From UBA12567 sp964598425 (GTDB lineage: Bacteria > Planctomycetota > Phycisphaerae > Phycisphaerales > SM1A02), in contig CAZRBV010000011.1 of assembly GCA_964598425.1 (NCBI GenBank), positions 1-64,000 of the forward strand: a stretch of DNA of 64,000 nucleotides. The letters are read 5' to 3'. Below, piece by piece: positions 8,085 to 16,432 of the stretch (positions are counted from its first letter, which is position 1; every line of letters begins with the position of its first letter). Below the pieces are notes generated by a model. The model searched no databases. It was given only the letters and a program-made list of their open reading frames with translations, and had not been told where the DNA came from. The translations under genes and the position numbers were made by a program.

Positions 8085-9042
8085 GCGCGGGAGGATATCC
8101 TCTCCGACCTTGGAAGGTTCCCCAGAGCAACACAACGATTATGCGGCCGCCGGAGTGGCGATGGCGATTGGTGCCTATGGTTGGTGGGCGATCGTCACAC
8201 CCCTGTACTACCGCGTCATAGCCGACGTTCCGGTTGGCGAACTCCTCGCATGGCGGGTGATTTCCGGATTGCCCGCCTTGTGGCTCTTGTTGTGGGCGAC
8301 CCGGCGGCTTCCTGAGTGGTGGGCGGCGCTGCGGGAGCCTCGCGTGCTGCTCCTTCTGATTGCAAGCGGCGCGCTCATTGCCGTCAACTGGGTCGTCTTT
8401 GTGTGGTCGGTCATCGACAACAGGCTCAGCGAAGCAAGCCTCGGGTACTACATCAACCCATTGGTCTCGGTGGCGCTCGGGATGCTCGTGCTGGGAGAGC
8501 GTTTGCAGAGGGCGCAGTGGGTTGCCATTGCCCTCGCTGCAAGTGGTGTGGGAGTCCTAGCCTGGAAACTCGGAGGCCTGCCCTGGATTTCACTCACGCT
8601 CGCTGGCTCGTTCGGCCTGTATGGCCTCACCCGCAAGCAGGTCAATGTCACGCCAGCGGCGGGTCTTGCTGTCGAGATGCTCGTTCTGTTGCCATTCATG
8701 GTGGGACTGTTGTGGTTTGATCATGTTCGATATGGAAACGCGGCGCTCGCCGGTCCATGGTGGGTGTCGCTGCTTCTGCTGCTCGGCGGCGTCGTGACAA
8801 TCGTTCCGTTGGTGCTGTTCTCTGGCTGCGTCAGGCGGCTGCGGCTTGCGACGGTCGGTGTGCTGCAGTACATCTCGCCGACCGGGCAATTGCTGCTGGC
8901 GGTCTTCGCGTTCGGTGAGCCCTTCGGCCCTGAACGCGGTATTGCCTTCGCGCTCATCTGGGCTGCAGTGCTCATCTATTCGATCAACTCGATTCGCCGC
9001 ACGCGGCGGTCCGAGCCGATCGCGATTCCCGGAGAGATGTAG
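8083..9042 (+). CDS. rarD: RarD/EamA-family permease
   Basis: About ten hydrophobic helices in two EamA-like halves. The N-terminal block GAYGWWAIVTPLYYRVIADV followed by VGELLAWRVISGLPAL matches the RarD (chloramphenicol-sensitive protein) subgroup, as does SLGYYINPLVSVALGMLVLG and LQYISPTGQLLLAVFAFGEP. RarD proteins are inner-membrane permeases of the drug/metabolite superfamily with unclear substrates. The start is uncertain: ATG 8083 gives 319 residues, while GTG 8155 or ATG 8161 would start right before the first helix and avoid overlap with the divergent acetyltransferase gene. The gene symbol rests on family resemblance. Confidence 0.88.
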   Translation: MRGRISSPTLEGSPEQHNDYAAAGVAMAIGAYGWWAIVTPLYYRVIADVPVGELLAWRVISGLPALWLLLWATRRLPEWWAALREPRVLLLLIASGALIAVNWVVFVWSVIDNRLSEASLGYYINPLVSVALGMLVLGERLQRAQWVAIALAASGVGVLAWKLGGLPWISLTLAGSFGLYGLTRKQVNVTPAAGLAVEMLVLLPFMVGLLWFDHVRYGNAALAGPWWVSLLLLLGGVVTIVPLVLFSGCVRRLRLATVGVLQYISPTGQLLLAVFAFGEPFGPERGIAFALIWAAVLIYSINSIRRTRRSEPIAIPGEM

Positions 9043-9062
9043 CGCGCAGATCGCGCACTGCA

Positions 9063-11969
9063 TCAGGGGTCGCAGTCTCCGCCGTCGTTGTGATACCGAT
9101 CACAATTCAGATAGATCTGCACACCGTTCCAGACGTAGGAGCCATCGTCGCAATATCCATCACCAACCCAGGTACCCGGGCAACAGTTACCACGACAGTC
9201 GGCGATTTCACCAGATGCGCAGGCCTCGCAGTCGCCTTCGTCCCACGCGTACTGTTCGCAGTTGAAGTAGATGGGAATTCCGTTGTAGTCATACGACCCG
9301 TCATCGCACGTTCCGTCGCCGAGCCACACGCGCGGCGCGCACGATCCGAAGCAGTCGAGTATCTCCAGGTCACCGCAGCCGCCGCTGTTCGGGCACTCGC
9401 CCCAGCTTCCAAGCGTTGTCAGCATGTCGTCAATATCGACATCGCCGTCGCCATCGTGGTCGACGTGCTCGCAGTTTGTGCAGTCGCCCCAGTAGGCCAG
9501 AAGATACAGAAGGTCGTCGATATTGACGAACCCATCGGTGTTGCTGTCTCCGATGCATTCGCAATCGTCGGGTGTTCCGTTGCCATTCGCATCATCGACC
9601 GTGCCAAGTGCGATTTCGCATCCGTCAGGTTTTCCGTTCCCGTTGCAGTCCGATTCGCATACGTGACCGCCAGCGGCAAAGGTGCCGCCAATGAGCGTCT
9701 CGCAGTCAACATCGGTGACGCCTCCGATGCAGTCTCCGGTGGCGAGGCAGCACGTTCCGATCGCCGGCATCTGCGTGCCAAGCAGGTTGAGGGCCTGTTG
9801 GACAGCGATGCGGAAGTTGATGCTGTTTGGTCCAGCCTCGATGATTGAGCCGCCACAGTAGAGCCCCATCTCGGAACCTTGCTCATAGAGTGTTCCGGGA
9901 TCCCACGGGGAGCCTTCACTCGAGCCACCAGAGAGGGTGGGGCCATTCCATGCTGCGTTGAGGGTAAACACGCGTGGTGCTTCGTGAAGTACGGTCGGCG
10001 CCGCCAATTCGCCGAGCACCTGCAGGCGACCTGCAGCCTGACCCTGCCCGGGCGGATAGTCCTCAACGTCCGAATCGTGAAACGAGGCATCGGTCATGAC
10101 GAAAATGACCGGCGCCCGCGTGTTGTCCCACGTGAACGGTTGCGGGGGAATCTCGCCGAGGCTTGTGTAAGCCTGATCACCGTCGAGGTCACGGCCGGCT
10201 CCAGTCATAGCTTGAAAAACAGCTTCATACTGGGATTCAGGGAGGTCATTCCCCCCGCCAGCCACCAGGCTTGAAAGCGACCCAAGCACGCTGGGTTCGC
10301 TGGACGTGAGGTCGAGGTTCCGCTTCCACGCCCAGTCGGATCCATCACCAACCGGCGAGAAGGGGAAGTCGCGGAAACTGCCGATGCCAAACCGTGGATT
10401 TGGAAACTTCGCCTGAATGTCATCAATGACAGACGGCATCTGGCCGAGCATGATTGGAAGATCGTCGCTGTAGCTGGCCGACGTGTCGAAGATGAACACG
10501 ACATCGAGCGGTCTGGCTTCTGCGATCGGGAGCGGATCGACCGATGCGTCGAACAGGATCGGGTCTCCACACGCGCGGAAGTCGTCGAGGGTGGGACCAA
10601 ACGCAGCTTGAGAATATGGACGCGAATTCGGCGCGGAGTCGATAGAGAATATGGACGCGGCCGGATTGAGGTTCCAGAAGTCTCCCGCGTCACCGCGGTT
10701 CGTCTTGTTTTCAAGATCACACCGGCCATCGGCCTGCTCCGGAACGAGGTACGAGTTCGTTGCTCCGCCGGTGCAGAACTGATCATCGTTCCACGCAGTT
10801 CCCACTGACGGGTCGACATGCCAGATGAGCAGTCCGCAGCCGGTGAGACTCTGGTCGAAGCCGATCGGTTGCCGGTTCTCGACGAGAAAGTATTCGACGC
10901 CAGCAGGATCGTGCACAATCTTGTACGCGGCTGGTTGCGTCTCGATGGCCCGCAGCGGCTCGTCGTCGTAGTCGCCGATCATCAGTTGGGGTTCGACCCA
11001 TCCCAACTCGGCTCTGCACCATACGGAGAGGTGGGAGGGGCTCGTCGGCGTGTTCCAATTGCCGGTTCCCATCAGGCAATGCCAACCGGTTCCGGAATTG
11101 GAGTCGTCGCGGTCGTACAGGTCGGGCAGGCCCAGGGCGTGCCCGAACTCGTGGGCAAACACGCCCATCTCAATCAGGTTGCCTGCGCTGTTGCGGGCTG
11201 GCATGATGGTGTAATCATCGATCATGATCTTTCCGCCACCAGCAGCGTTGTCATTCGTCTGAAGCATCGACCCGGAAGCTGCGGTGTACGACCACCGGTG
11301 AGACCAGATGTTGGAGTTCCCCGCTACGTTGTTCTCGCCGCCAAACTCAGGATGTACGAGTGCAAGCAGATCAACAACGCCGTCATCATCCCCAGAGTTT
11401 GGAACACCGTCCGGCCCGTCATTGTCGTAGATGCTGAAGTCAATGGTGGCATCCACGGATGTGACGGCGTCGTTGACATACGCCTTCATGAGAGGTCCAC
11501 TGAGGCCGTTGGTCGCCCCTTCATAGGCAGTGTCGTTTGATGGAAGATTGCCGCCGTTTACAACCTGCCCATCGAAGGTGAACGCGCCGTACGACACCTC
11601 CGTCCAGTACTCAGCCAACGTACCTGTGGCCCAGGGACCATCAAACAGCTCGGTTTGCAGGTTGGCGACCGTGTTGGCGGGGATGTTGACGTTCGCGAAT
11701 CCGTTCACAATGACCGGGACCTGCAGGACTCCGGAGACGCCGCGCGGACCTTCGCGGAGACCCTTTCGGGCGAGTTTCGCTTCAAGTGCCTTGCCTCGCC
11801 ATGCGCCCGGTGTGTGGACACTGACTTGGCTTCGGCGAAGGTGGTCGACCACATGATCGGGCAGCGGGCCGCCGTGGGAGCAACTCGTTGTGGCTGGCGC
11901 AGTCGATGTGAGCGATGCCGTCAGGATTCCTGTGGCGACGGTAACGATGGCTCGAGCAGTGGTCGTCAT
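9063..11969 (-). CDS. Secreted M6-like metalloprotease with vWA, dockerin-like and Notch-like repeats
   Basis: Start ATG 11969 has GGGAGGGAG upstream and a signal peptide (MTTTARAIVTVATGILTASL); the open frame runs 177 codons further upstream but that part looks non-coding. The 968-residue product is modular. A zincin domain carries HEFGHALGLPDLYDRD (His273-Glu274, His277), the M6/immune-inhibitor-A signature. Next comes a von Willebrand A-like domain from about 488 with a MIDAS-like DTSAS (Asp495). A dockerin-like pair follows (GDSNTDGFVNIDDLLYLL and DHDGDGDVDIDDMLTTLGSW). At the end are two Cys-rich repeats, each W(L/V)GDG(T/Y)CDDGSY...FNC/LNC...GDC, like Lin12/Notch calcium-binding repeats. 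Likely secreted and calcium dependent. Confidence 0.92.
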   Translation of the reverse strand: MTTTARAIVTVATGILTASLTSTAPATTSCSHGGPLPDHVVDHLRRSQVSVHTPGAWRGKALEAKLARKGLREGPRGVSGVLQVPVIVNGFANVNIPANTVANLQTELFDGPWATGTLAEYWTEVSYGAFTFDGQVVNGGNLPSNDTAYEGATNGLSGPLMKAYVNDAVTSVDATIDFSIYDNDGPDGVPNSGDDDGVVDLLALVHPEFGGENNVAGNSNIWSHRWSYTAASGSMLQTNDNAAGGGKIMIDDYTIMPARNSAGNLIEMGVFAHEFGHALGLPDLYDRDDSNSGTGWHCLMGTGNWNTPTSPSHLSVWCRAELGWVEPQLMIGDYDDEPLRAIETQPAAYKIVHDPAGVEYFLVENRQPIGFDQSLTGCGLLIWHVDPSVGTAWNDDQFCTGGATNSYLVPEQADGRCDLENKTNRGDAGDFWNLNPAASIFSIDSAPNSRPYSQAAFGPTLDDFRACGDPILFDASVDPLPIAEARPLDVVFIFDTSASYSDDLPIMLGQMPSVIDDIQAKFPNPRFGIGSFRDFPFSPVGDGSDWAWKRNLDLTSSEPSVLGSLSSLVAGGGNDLPESQYEAVFQAMTGAGRDLDGDQAYTSLGEIPPQPFTWDNTRAPVIFVMTDASFHDSDVEDYPPGQGQAAGRLQVLGELAAPTVLHEAPRVFTLNAAWNGPTLSGGSSEGSPWDPGTLYEQGSEMGLYCGGSIIEAGPNSINFRIAVQQALNLLGTQMPAIGTCCLATGDCIGGVTDVDCETLIGGTFAAGGHVCESDCNGNGKPDGCEIALGTVDDANGNGTPDDCECIGDSNTDGFVNIDDLLYLLAYWGDCTNCEHVDHDGDGDVDIDDMLTTLGSWGECPNSGGCGDLEILDCFGSCAPRVWLGDGTCDDGSYDYNGIPIYFNCEQYAWDEGDCEACASGEIADCRGNCCPGTWVGDGYCDDGSYVWNGVQIYLNCDRYHNDGGDCDP

Positions 11970-12418
11970 CTTTTGGTTCTCCCTCCCAACGATGGCCATC
12001 CGCTTCGGGGTGGCGTGCAGATCCGTGTTTGAATATAGACGCTCCGAACTCAGAACCAAAGCATGAAAGCCACTCAAGCGAGGCGGAATTGCAAACAACG
12101 CGATTGGCAGGAGTTTGCGGTGATATCGTTGAGGTCTGAGTGGGGCTGGGAGGGAATCGGACACCCCGGACACCCCGGACACCCCGGACACGCCTCTGCT
12201 GGCGGCAGAATCGCCACCGAGAGATCGGCGTATTGCTTGCAGGCTATTCACTGTTGATTTGAGTGTGCCCCAGCAGGCTCGAAAACCGGGATGGCCCGGC
12301 AAGCCTTCAGTTGGGGCGAAGGCACGGGCTTCAGAAAAACAGTGCGGATTTACATTTGGGTCTTCGCTTGAGAGGGCAGGGGGAGCGATACTCAATCTCA
12401 GACGAAGGAGCGAGCGTG
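11970..12418. other. Divergent intergenic region, 449 bp, with a 9-bp tandem repeat
   Basis: This lies between the divergent metalloprotease and HAF-repeat genes. Both promoters must be here, but I could not pick a clear one. A short tandem repeat is at 12159-12194. An AAGGAG-like ribosome site at about 12404-12409 serves the rightward gene. Small open frames in it (for example 12063-12257) have no family resemblance and I do not call them. Confidence 0.5.
12159..12194. repeat. 9-bp tandem repeat, four units
   Basis: GGACACCCC is present three times in tandem, then once more as GGACACGCC. It lies in the intergenic region and most likely reflects replication slippage. It has no counterpart elsewhere that I noticed. 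Confidence 0.8.
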
Positions 12419-13606
12419 ATGTATGCAGTGATACTGGTTGTGGCGGCCGCGGCGCCGCAGTTCGAAATCGTCGAAATCGGGACATTCGGAACAGGGCCAT
12501 GCGGCGCGCACGACATCAGCGAAGTGGATACCGCATGCGGACAAGGCACCGCGCCCAACGGTCTCTCGCAACATGCGTTCTATTGGGACGGCAACGTGAT
12601 GCACAACATCGCGCCGCTCAATGCGCCTAACGGTGGCAACACCTGGGGCTTTGCGATGAATCGACACGGCCATGTTGTCGGCTATTCGACCGCAGCGGCT
12701 GGCAGCACTTTTCACCCGTACGTCTGGACGCCCGAAGATGGAACATCGAGTCTCGGAGTACCAAGCTGGGCGGCGGGAGACTACGGGCAGGCACTGGACA
12801 TCAACGATAGCGGAACCGCCGTCGGGCTCGTCGGAACGGTGCCGTACAACATTCGCGGATGCATCTGGATCGACGGCGAGATGCGGCAGGTCGAGCCGTT
12901 TGGCGGGACCGAGTCCCAGTGTCTGGCGGTGAATGAGTTGAATGATGTGGTCGGGTTCGCTCGACTTGAGTCCGGCAAGATGCGAGGCTTTGTCGTTCCG
13001 AACGGCAACGTCGACGCCATCATCGAACTCGAAGCCCCCGAAGGCGGCGGAGCGCGAGCCACCGACATCAACGAGCAGCGTGTTGCGTGCGGCTGGGGTG
13101 CCAATGAGGACGGTACCTATCACGCGCTCAAGTGGTCGCTTGCCAATGGCATGGAGTATCTCGGTGAGCCCGAAGGCTGGCAGGCCTTTGCATACGACAT
13201 CAACGAGTCGGGCTGGGTGGTCGGCAAGGCGTGGGGGCCTCCGTCACTGGCGGGCATTACCTACCACGGCTGCGCATGGATAGACGGCGAGTTCGTGCTG
13301 CTCGATGACCTTGTCGTCAACAACGATGAGGGCGCGCAGTTTCGGATTGCCCGGGGCGTCAACGAGAACGGTTGGATTGCGACGTCCCTGGCCTGGGATG
13401 ATCAGGACAACCGGGCTGCCGTGCTCAGACCCGTCAACAGTCTTCCTGGTGATGTCAACGGCGACGGTGTCATCGGTACCGATGATCTCCTGACCGTCAT
13501 TTCGATGTGGGGACCATGCGAGCCGCCTTGCAGCGCGGATCTCAACGGCGATGGTCAGGTTGGAACTGATGACCTGCTTGTCATCCTGGCAAACTGGACC
13601 AGTTGA
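12419..13606 (+). CDS. Secreted HAF-repeat protein with dockerin-like tail
   Basis: The ATG at 12419 follows AAGGAG and begins a hydrophobic leader (MYAVILVVAAAAPQF). The 395-residue protein has repeated segments of the HAF (probable extracellular repeat) type: AFYWDGN.. then WGFAMNRHGHVVGYS, ALDINDSGTAVGLVG, AVNELNDVVGFA, ATDINEQRVACGWG and AYDINESGWVVGKA. They are spaced about 45-55 residues apart, as in beta-propeller-like proteins. It ends in two dockerin-like repeats (DVNGDGVIGTDDLLTVISMW and DLNGDGQVGTDDLLVILANW). No catalytic motif is visible. GTG 12416 directly before the ATG is an alternative start. A strong hairpin downstream would end transcription. Confidence 0.9.
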   Translation: MYAVILVVAAAAPQFEIVEIGTFGTGPCGAHDISEVDTACGQGTAPNGLSQHAFYWDGNVMHNIAPLNAPNGGNTWGFAMNRHGHVVGYSTAAAGSTFHPYVWTPEDGTSSLGVPSWAAGDYGQALDINDSGTAVGLVGTVPYNIRGCIWIDGEMRQVEPFGGTESQCLAVNELNDVVGFARLESGKMRGFVVPNGNVDAIIELEAPEGGGARATDINEQRVACGWGANEDGTYHALKWSLANGMEYLGEPEGWQAFAYDINESGWVVGKAWGPPSLAGITYHGCAWIDGEFVLLDDLVVNNDEGAQFRIARGVNENGWIATSLAWDDQDNRAAVLRPVNSLPGDVNGDGVIGTDDLLTVISMWGPCEPPCSADLNGDGQVGTDDLLVILANWTS

Positions 13607-13660
13607 GTGCGGCTGCAAGAGGGGGGAGCACCTTTCCTGAAGCATCCGTCACAAGTACCA

Positions 13661-13694
13661 AAGAACGGCGGCGAGCGAGCTCGCCGCCGTTCTT
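13661..13694. terminator. Bidirectional hairpin terminator between convergent genes
   Basis: A near-perfect inverted repeat, AAGAACGGCGGCGAGC paired with GCTCGCCGCCGTTCTT and two bases between, lies between the stops of the HAF gene and the AhpD-like gene. On each strand the arm is followed by short T-containing sequence, so it can serve both transcripts. T tracts are weak. Confidence 0.7.
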
Positions 13695-13699
13695 GTGAT

Positions 13700-13996
13700 T
13701 CAGGCTTGCTGGGGCTGCCCGGCAGCAGCCTCGTCATACAGTTTCAGCACAATCTTGCTGAATGCGTGTGCCGGGCCGCCGCCCATCAGCACGGCGATAT
13801 CCAGCGTTTCGAGAACTTCGTCTCGAGTCGCGCCCGCACGAACGGCCAGCGGCACGTGATGGTGCAGACAGTGCTCACACAGGCGGCTGACGGCCGCGAC
13901 GATGGCCATCAGTTCCTTGGTCTTGACGTCGAGGACGCCAGGTTCCAGGGACGCTCTGTACATCGATCGGAATGCGTTCTCAGATTCCTGTCTCAT
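13700..13996 (-). CDS. Carboxymuconolactone decarboxylase / AhpD-like protein
   Basis: A 98-residue single-domain protein with the CMD family layout: KTKELMAIVAAVSRLCEHCL holds the redox Cys pair C40-x-x-C43 followed by His residues 45-47. Then come AVRAGATRDEVLETLDIAVL and GGGPAHAF. AhpD-type members use the CxxC and a nearby His for disulfide reductase or peroxidase activity; this small form lacks evidence for true gamma-carboxymuconolactone decarboxylation. It is a single gene, divergent from the thioredoxin-like gene. Confidence 0.9.
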   Translation of the reverse strand: MRQESENAFRSMYRASLEPGVLDVKTKELMAIVAAVSRLCEHCLHHHVPLAVRAGATRDEVLETLDIAVLMGGGPAHAFSKIVLKLYDEAAAGQPQQA

Positions 13997-14113
13997 ATGG
14001 CAATCTCTCCTGAAGATGGCTCGGTAGGCGAGCGATGATACGTGGATAGGCGAATCTCCACCCTGACTGAGGGACCGACTAGACTGCTACCGTTTCAGAA
14101 GGAATGCAGACGA

Positions 14114-15427
14114 ATGCGACAGATCATTGTGGCAGTGGCTCTGGCCTGCTGTGTGCAGGCCGCTGGTGCTCAGGGAACGGGTGGTGCGGCTGGAGTCGGG
14201 GGAGGCGCCCCTCGCCCTGATGGCAGCGGCACTCCGGACAAGAGCGATGTCCCTGAGGTCCAGACGGTTCTGGACGCTTACTTTGAGGCGATCGGGGGCG
14301 AGGCCGCCGTTCAGAGCTTGCGGGGTCTGACCCGCACCTACTCATGGCAGATCGACGAGGAGTCAGGAACGCTTCTGAGCAGATCCGATGCCAATGGCGC
14401 GTTCAGGGTCGATATGACGATGGACGGCTCGGTCTGGCATGAGAGCCAGAACTCAGATGGCTCCAAGACGTGGCTGGAGGATGCCGAGGGCGTGTGCTTC
14501 CCCGCCGCAGAGGCCGTGGCACTGCTGCTTCGCATGGAAAACGATCCCGGTGCGCTCATCGAAACGTCCGACATCATTCGCGCGATGACCGTCTCGGGGG
14601 AGGTGGTCATTGCGGGCAAGTCCAATTGGCGTCTCATATTGGTGCCGAAGGTCGGCAGGCCGTGGTACCTGTTCTTCGACACCGAAACCGGCCTGCTCTC
14701 TCGCTTTGAGTTTGGGCGACCAGACGGAGGCGGCCGGCCGATCATGGTTGTGAGAGGGTTTCACGACTGGAAGCAGGTTGGCCCCATCAAGTTGCCGCAC
14801 ACGATTCGAGAACGGTCAGTTGCTGGCAATGTCGATCTCACGCTGAGAGAAGCCCATGTCGACCCGATCCCGGCCAGTACGTTTGCATTGACTCCGTGCG
14901 CCAAGAAGGGATTCGATGCGCCAGTCGACGCGTTGTCGCCCCCTGACTTGAAGGAACTGCCAACCGAGGGGGTGTACCACTCGAAACTCATCGAGGCGAT
15001 TGGTCCGACGCTTGTTCAAGCAGACGGCACCGAAGTTTCGTCGTCCATCCTGGCGGATCAGCCGGATGTGCTGCTGTACTTCACTGCCAAGTGGTGTGCG
15101 CCGTGTCGCAGGTTTACGCCGAAACTTGTGAAGTTTTACGAAGAGACCGCTGGCCGGCGGGACTTCATGATCGTTCTGATCAGCAGCGACCGAGCGGCGG
15201 ATCAGATGCATGCGTACATGAAGGAATACAAGATCGACTTCCCGGCGGTTCCGTTCAGCCGCGTCGAAAAGAGTGGAATCAAAAAGACCTGGGGCGCGAG
15301 GGGGATTCCAAACCTGGTCTGGCTGGATGGGGACGATGACGTCGTCAAGGGAAGCTATGAGAAGGGTCGGTATCTCGGTCCTGCCAGCGTGTTGGGGAAC
15401 TTCAAACGCCATCTCGGTATCGAGTAG
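14114..15427 (+). CDS. Secreted thioredoxin-like (nucleoredoxin/TlpA-type) protein
   Basis: The ATG at 14114 gives a signal peptide (MRQIIVAVALACCVQAAGA); AGAAGGA lies upstream. The N-terminal domain (about 45-270) has DAYFEAIGGEAAVQSLRGLT and a beta-rich body with WYLFFDTETGLLSRFEF, like LolA/outer-membrane-lipoprotein-sorting folds. The C-terminal domain (about 300-437) is a nucleoredoxin-like thioredoxin: LLYFTAKWCAPCRRFTPKL carries Cys328 and Cys331, followed by IVLISSDRAADQMHAYMKEY and ARGIPNLVWLDGD with the cis-Pro. It should act as an exported thiol-disulfide oxidoreductase. The two-domain architecture recurs in Planctomycetota as far as I know; the partner is unknown. Confidence 0.9.
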   Translation: MRQIIVAVALACCVQAAGAQGTGGAAGVGGGAPRPDGSGTPDKSDVPEVQTVLDAYFEAIGGEAAVQSLRGLTRTYSWQIDEESGTLLSRSDANGAFRVDMTMDGSVWHESQNSDGSKTWLEDAEGVCFPAAEAVALLLRMENDPGALIETSDIIRAMTVSGEVVIAGKSNWRLILVPKVGRPWYLFFDTETGLLSRFEFGRPDGGGRPIMVVRGFHDWKQVGPIKLPHTIRERSVAGNVDLTLREAHVDPIPASTFALTPCAKKGFDAPVDALSPPDLKELPTEGVYHSKLIEAIGPTLVQADGTEVSSSILADQPDVLLYFTAKWCAPCRRFTPKLVKFYEETAGRRDFMIVLISSDRAADQMHAYMKEYKIDFPAVPFSRVEKSGIKKTWGARGIPNLVWLDGDDDVVKGSYEKGRYLGPASVLGNFKRHLGIE

Positions 15428-15434
15428 GTCGGGC

Positions 15435-16049
15435 GTGGCCGATCACTCCCATCTTGCTGCCTATCGGGCTGCGATCGATGAGCATGGCCCTGGGTTTGCA
15501 GCGACGTTGTGGGGAACACCTGAAACGCAGGCGTTGCGGTTTGCCGTGATACAAGAGTTGGTTGATGGCTTTGCCGGAATGACCGTGCTGGATCTCGGGT
15601 GTGGCGATGCAGCGCTGGCGCGTTGGATGGATCAGATGGGGGATCGGCCTCGGCAGTACGTGGGGCTCGATGCGATCGAAGAACAAGTGATCCATGCGCG
15701 GACCGATCTGCCAGGCTGGGCCGGGGTCGAAGTGGCGGATGTCGCAGCGGGGAATCCGCTGCCAGAAGGTTTTGATTGGGTTGTCAGTTCCGGCACGCTC
15801 AACACGATGCAGGACGTTGATGCGATGCGAGTACTTGATGCAGCCTGGGCTGCTTGCGTCAGGGGTCTTGTATTCAATGTGCTGTCTGACAGCCCGCATC
15901 CAAGGTGGCATAATCGCGACTTGGGGCCAGCGCGTCGGCATGATGTGCGGGGCCTTGTGGCGTGGTCGATGGAACGCACGGCGCTAGTTACCTGTAGGCA
16001 GGACTACCTCGACGGGCACGATGCGACCATCGCGCTGCGCCGAGCGTGA
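15435..16049 (+). CDS. Class I SAM-dependent methyltransferase
   Basis: From the GTG at 15435, seven bases after the preceding stop, the product is 204 residues. Motif I is MTVLDLGCGDAALARWM, the acidic loop is YVGLDAIEEQVI, and motif IV-like FDWVVSSGTLNTM follows. This is the Rossmann methyltransferase fold (methyltransferase-25 type). The substrate is not evident. It probably shares a transcript with the thioredoxin-like gene. Confidence 0.85.
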   Translation: MADHSHLAAYRAAIDEHGPGFAATLWGTPETQALRFAVIQELVDGFAGMTVLDLGCGDAALARWMDQMGDRPRQYVGLDAIEEQVIHARTDLPGWAGVEVADVAAGNPLPEGFDWVVSSGTLNTMQDVDAMRVLDAAWAACVRGLVFNVLSDSPHPRWHNRDLGPARRHDVRGLVAWSMERTALVTCRQDYLDGHDATIALRRA

Positions 16050-16051
16050 GT

Positions 16052-16429
16052 TCAGCCGTATCCGAGTCTTTCAAGGGCTGCTTCGTCCAGACCGAAATGA
16101 TGGCCAAGTTCATGCAGCAGCGTAATGCGGATCTCCTCTCGAAGATCCTCATCGCTGGTGGCCGCAGCGAGAATGCCTCGACGGTACAGGTGAATGGTCT
16201 CCGGAAGAACGCCTCCATCCTCGACACTCTGTTCGGTGAGGGGGATGCCTGTGTGCAGGCCGCAGAGCCCGTCCGGAGCTGCATCCAATTCGGCGAGGAT
16301 GGCATCCGACGGTTGATCTTCAAGAATGATCGGGACGCGTTCGATGAGCTCGTGGATTGATCGTGGCACGTGTGACAGCACATCCTCAAAAGTGGCATCG
16401 AAATGTGTTCGAACGTCGCTTGGGAGCAT
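16052..16429 (-). CDS. Minimal zincin metallopeptidase-like protein
   Basis: A 125-residue protein ending in EEIRITLLHELGHHFGLDEAALERLGY. The HExxH motif is His106-Glu107-x-x-His110, and this compact C-terminal placement matches the Zincin_1 family (PF06262, formerly DUF1025). VPIILEDQPSD near residue 35 is also typical of the family. Biological role of the family is poorly known. The start lies three bases after the stop of the DUF2520 gene, so they form an operon. It converges with the methyltransferase gene with two bases between the ends. Confidence 0.9.
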   Translation of the reverse strand: MLPSDVRTHFDATFEDVLSHVPRSIHELIERVPIILEDQPSDAILAELDAAPDGLCGLHTGIPLTEQSVEDGGVLPETIHLYRRGILAAATSDEDLREEIRITLLHELGHHFGLDEAALERLGYG

Positions 16430-16432
16430 GCG

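Noticed and set aside
11970..12500. N-terminal extension of the metalloprotease frame
   Set aside because: It precedes a perfect signal peptide and ribosome site at 11969 and contains the translated 9-bp DNA repeat.
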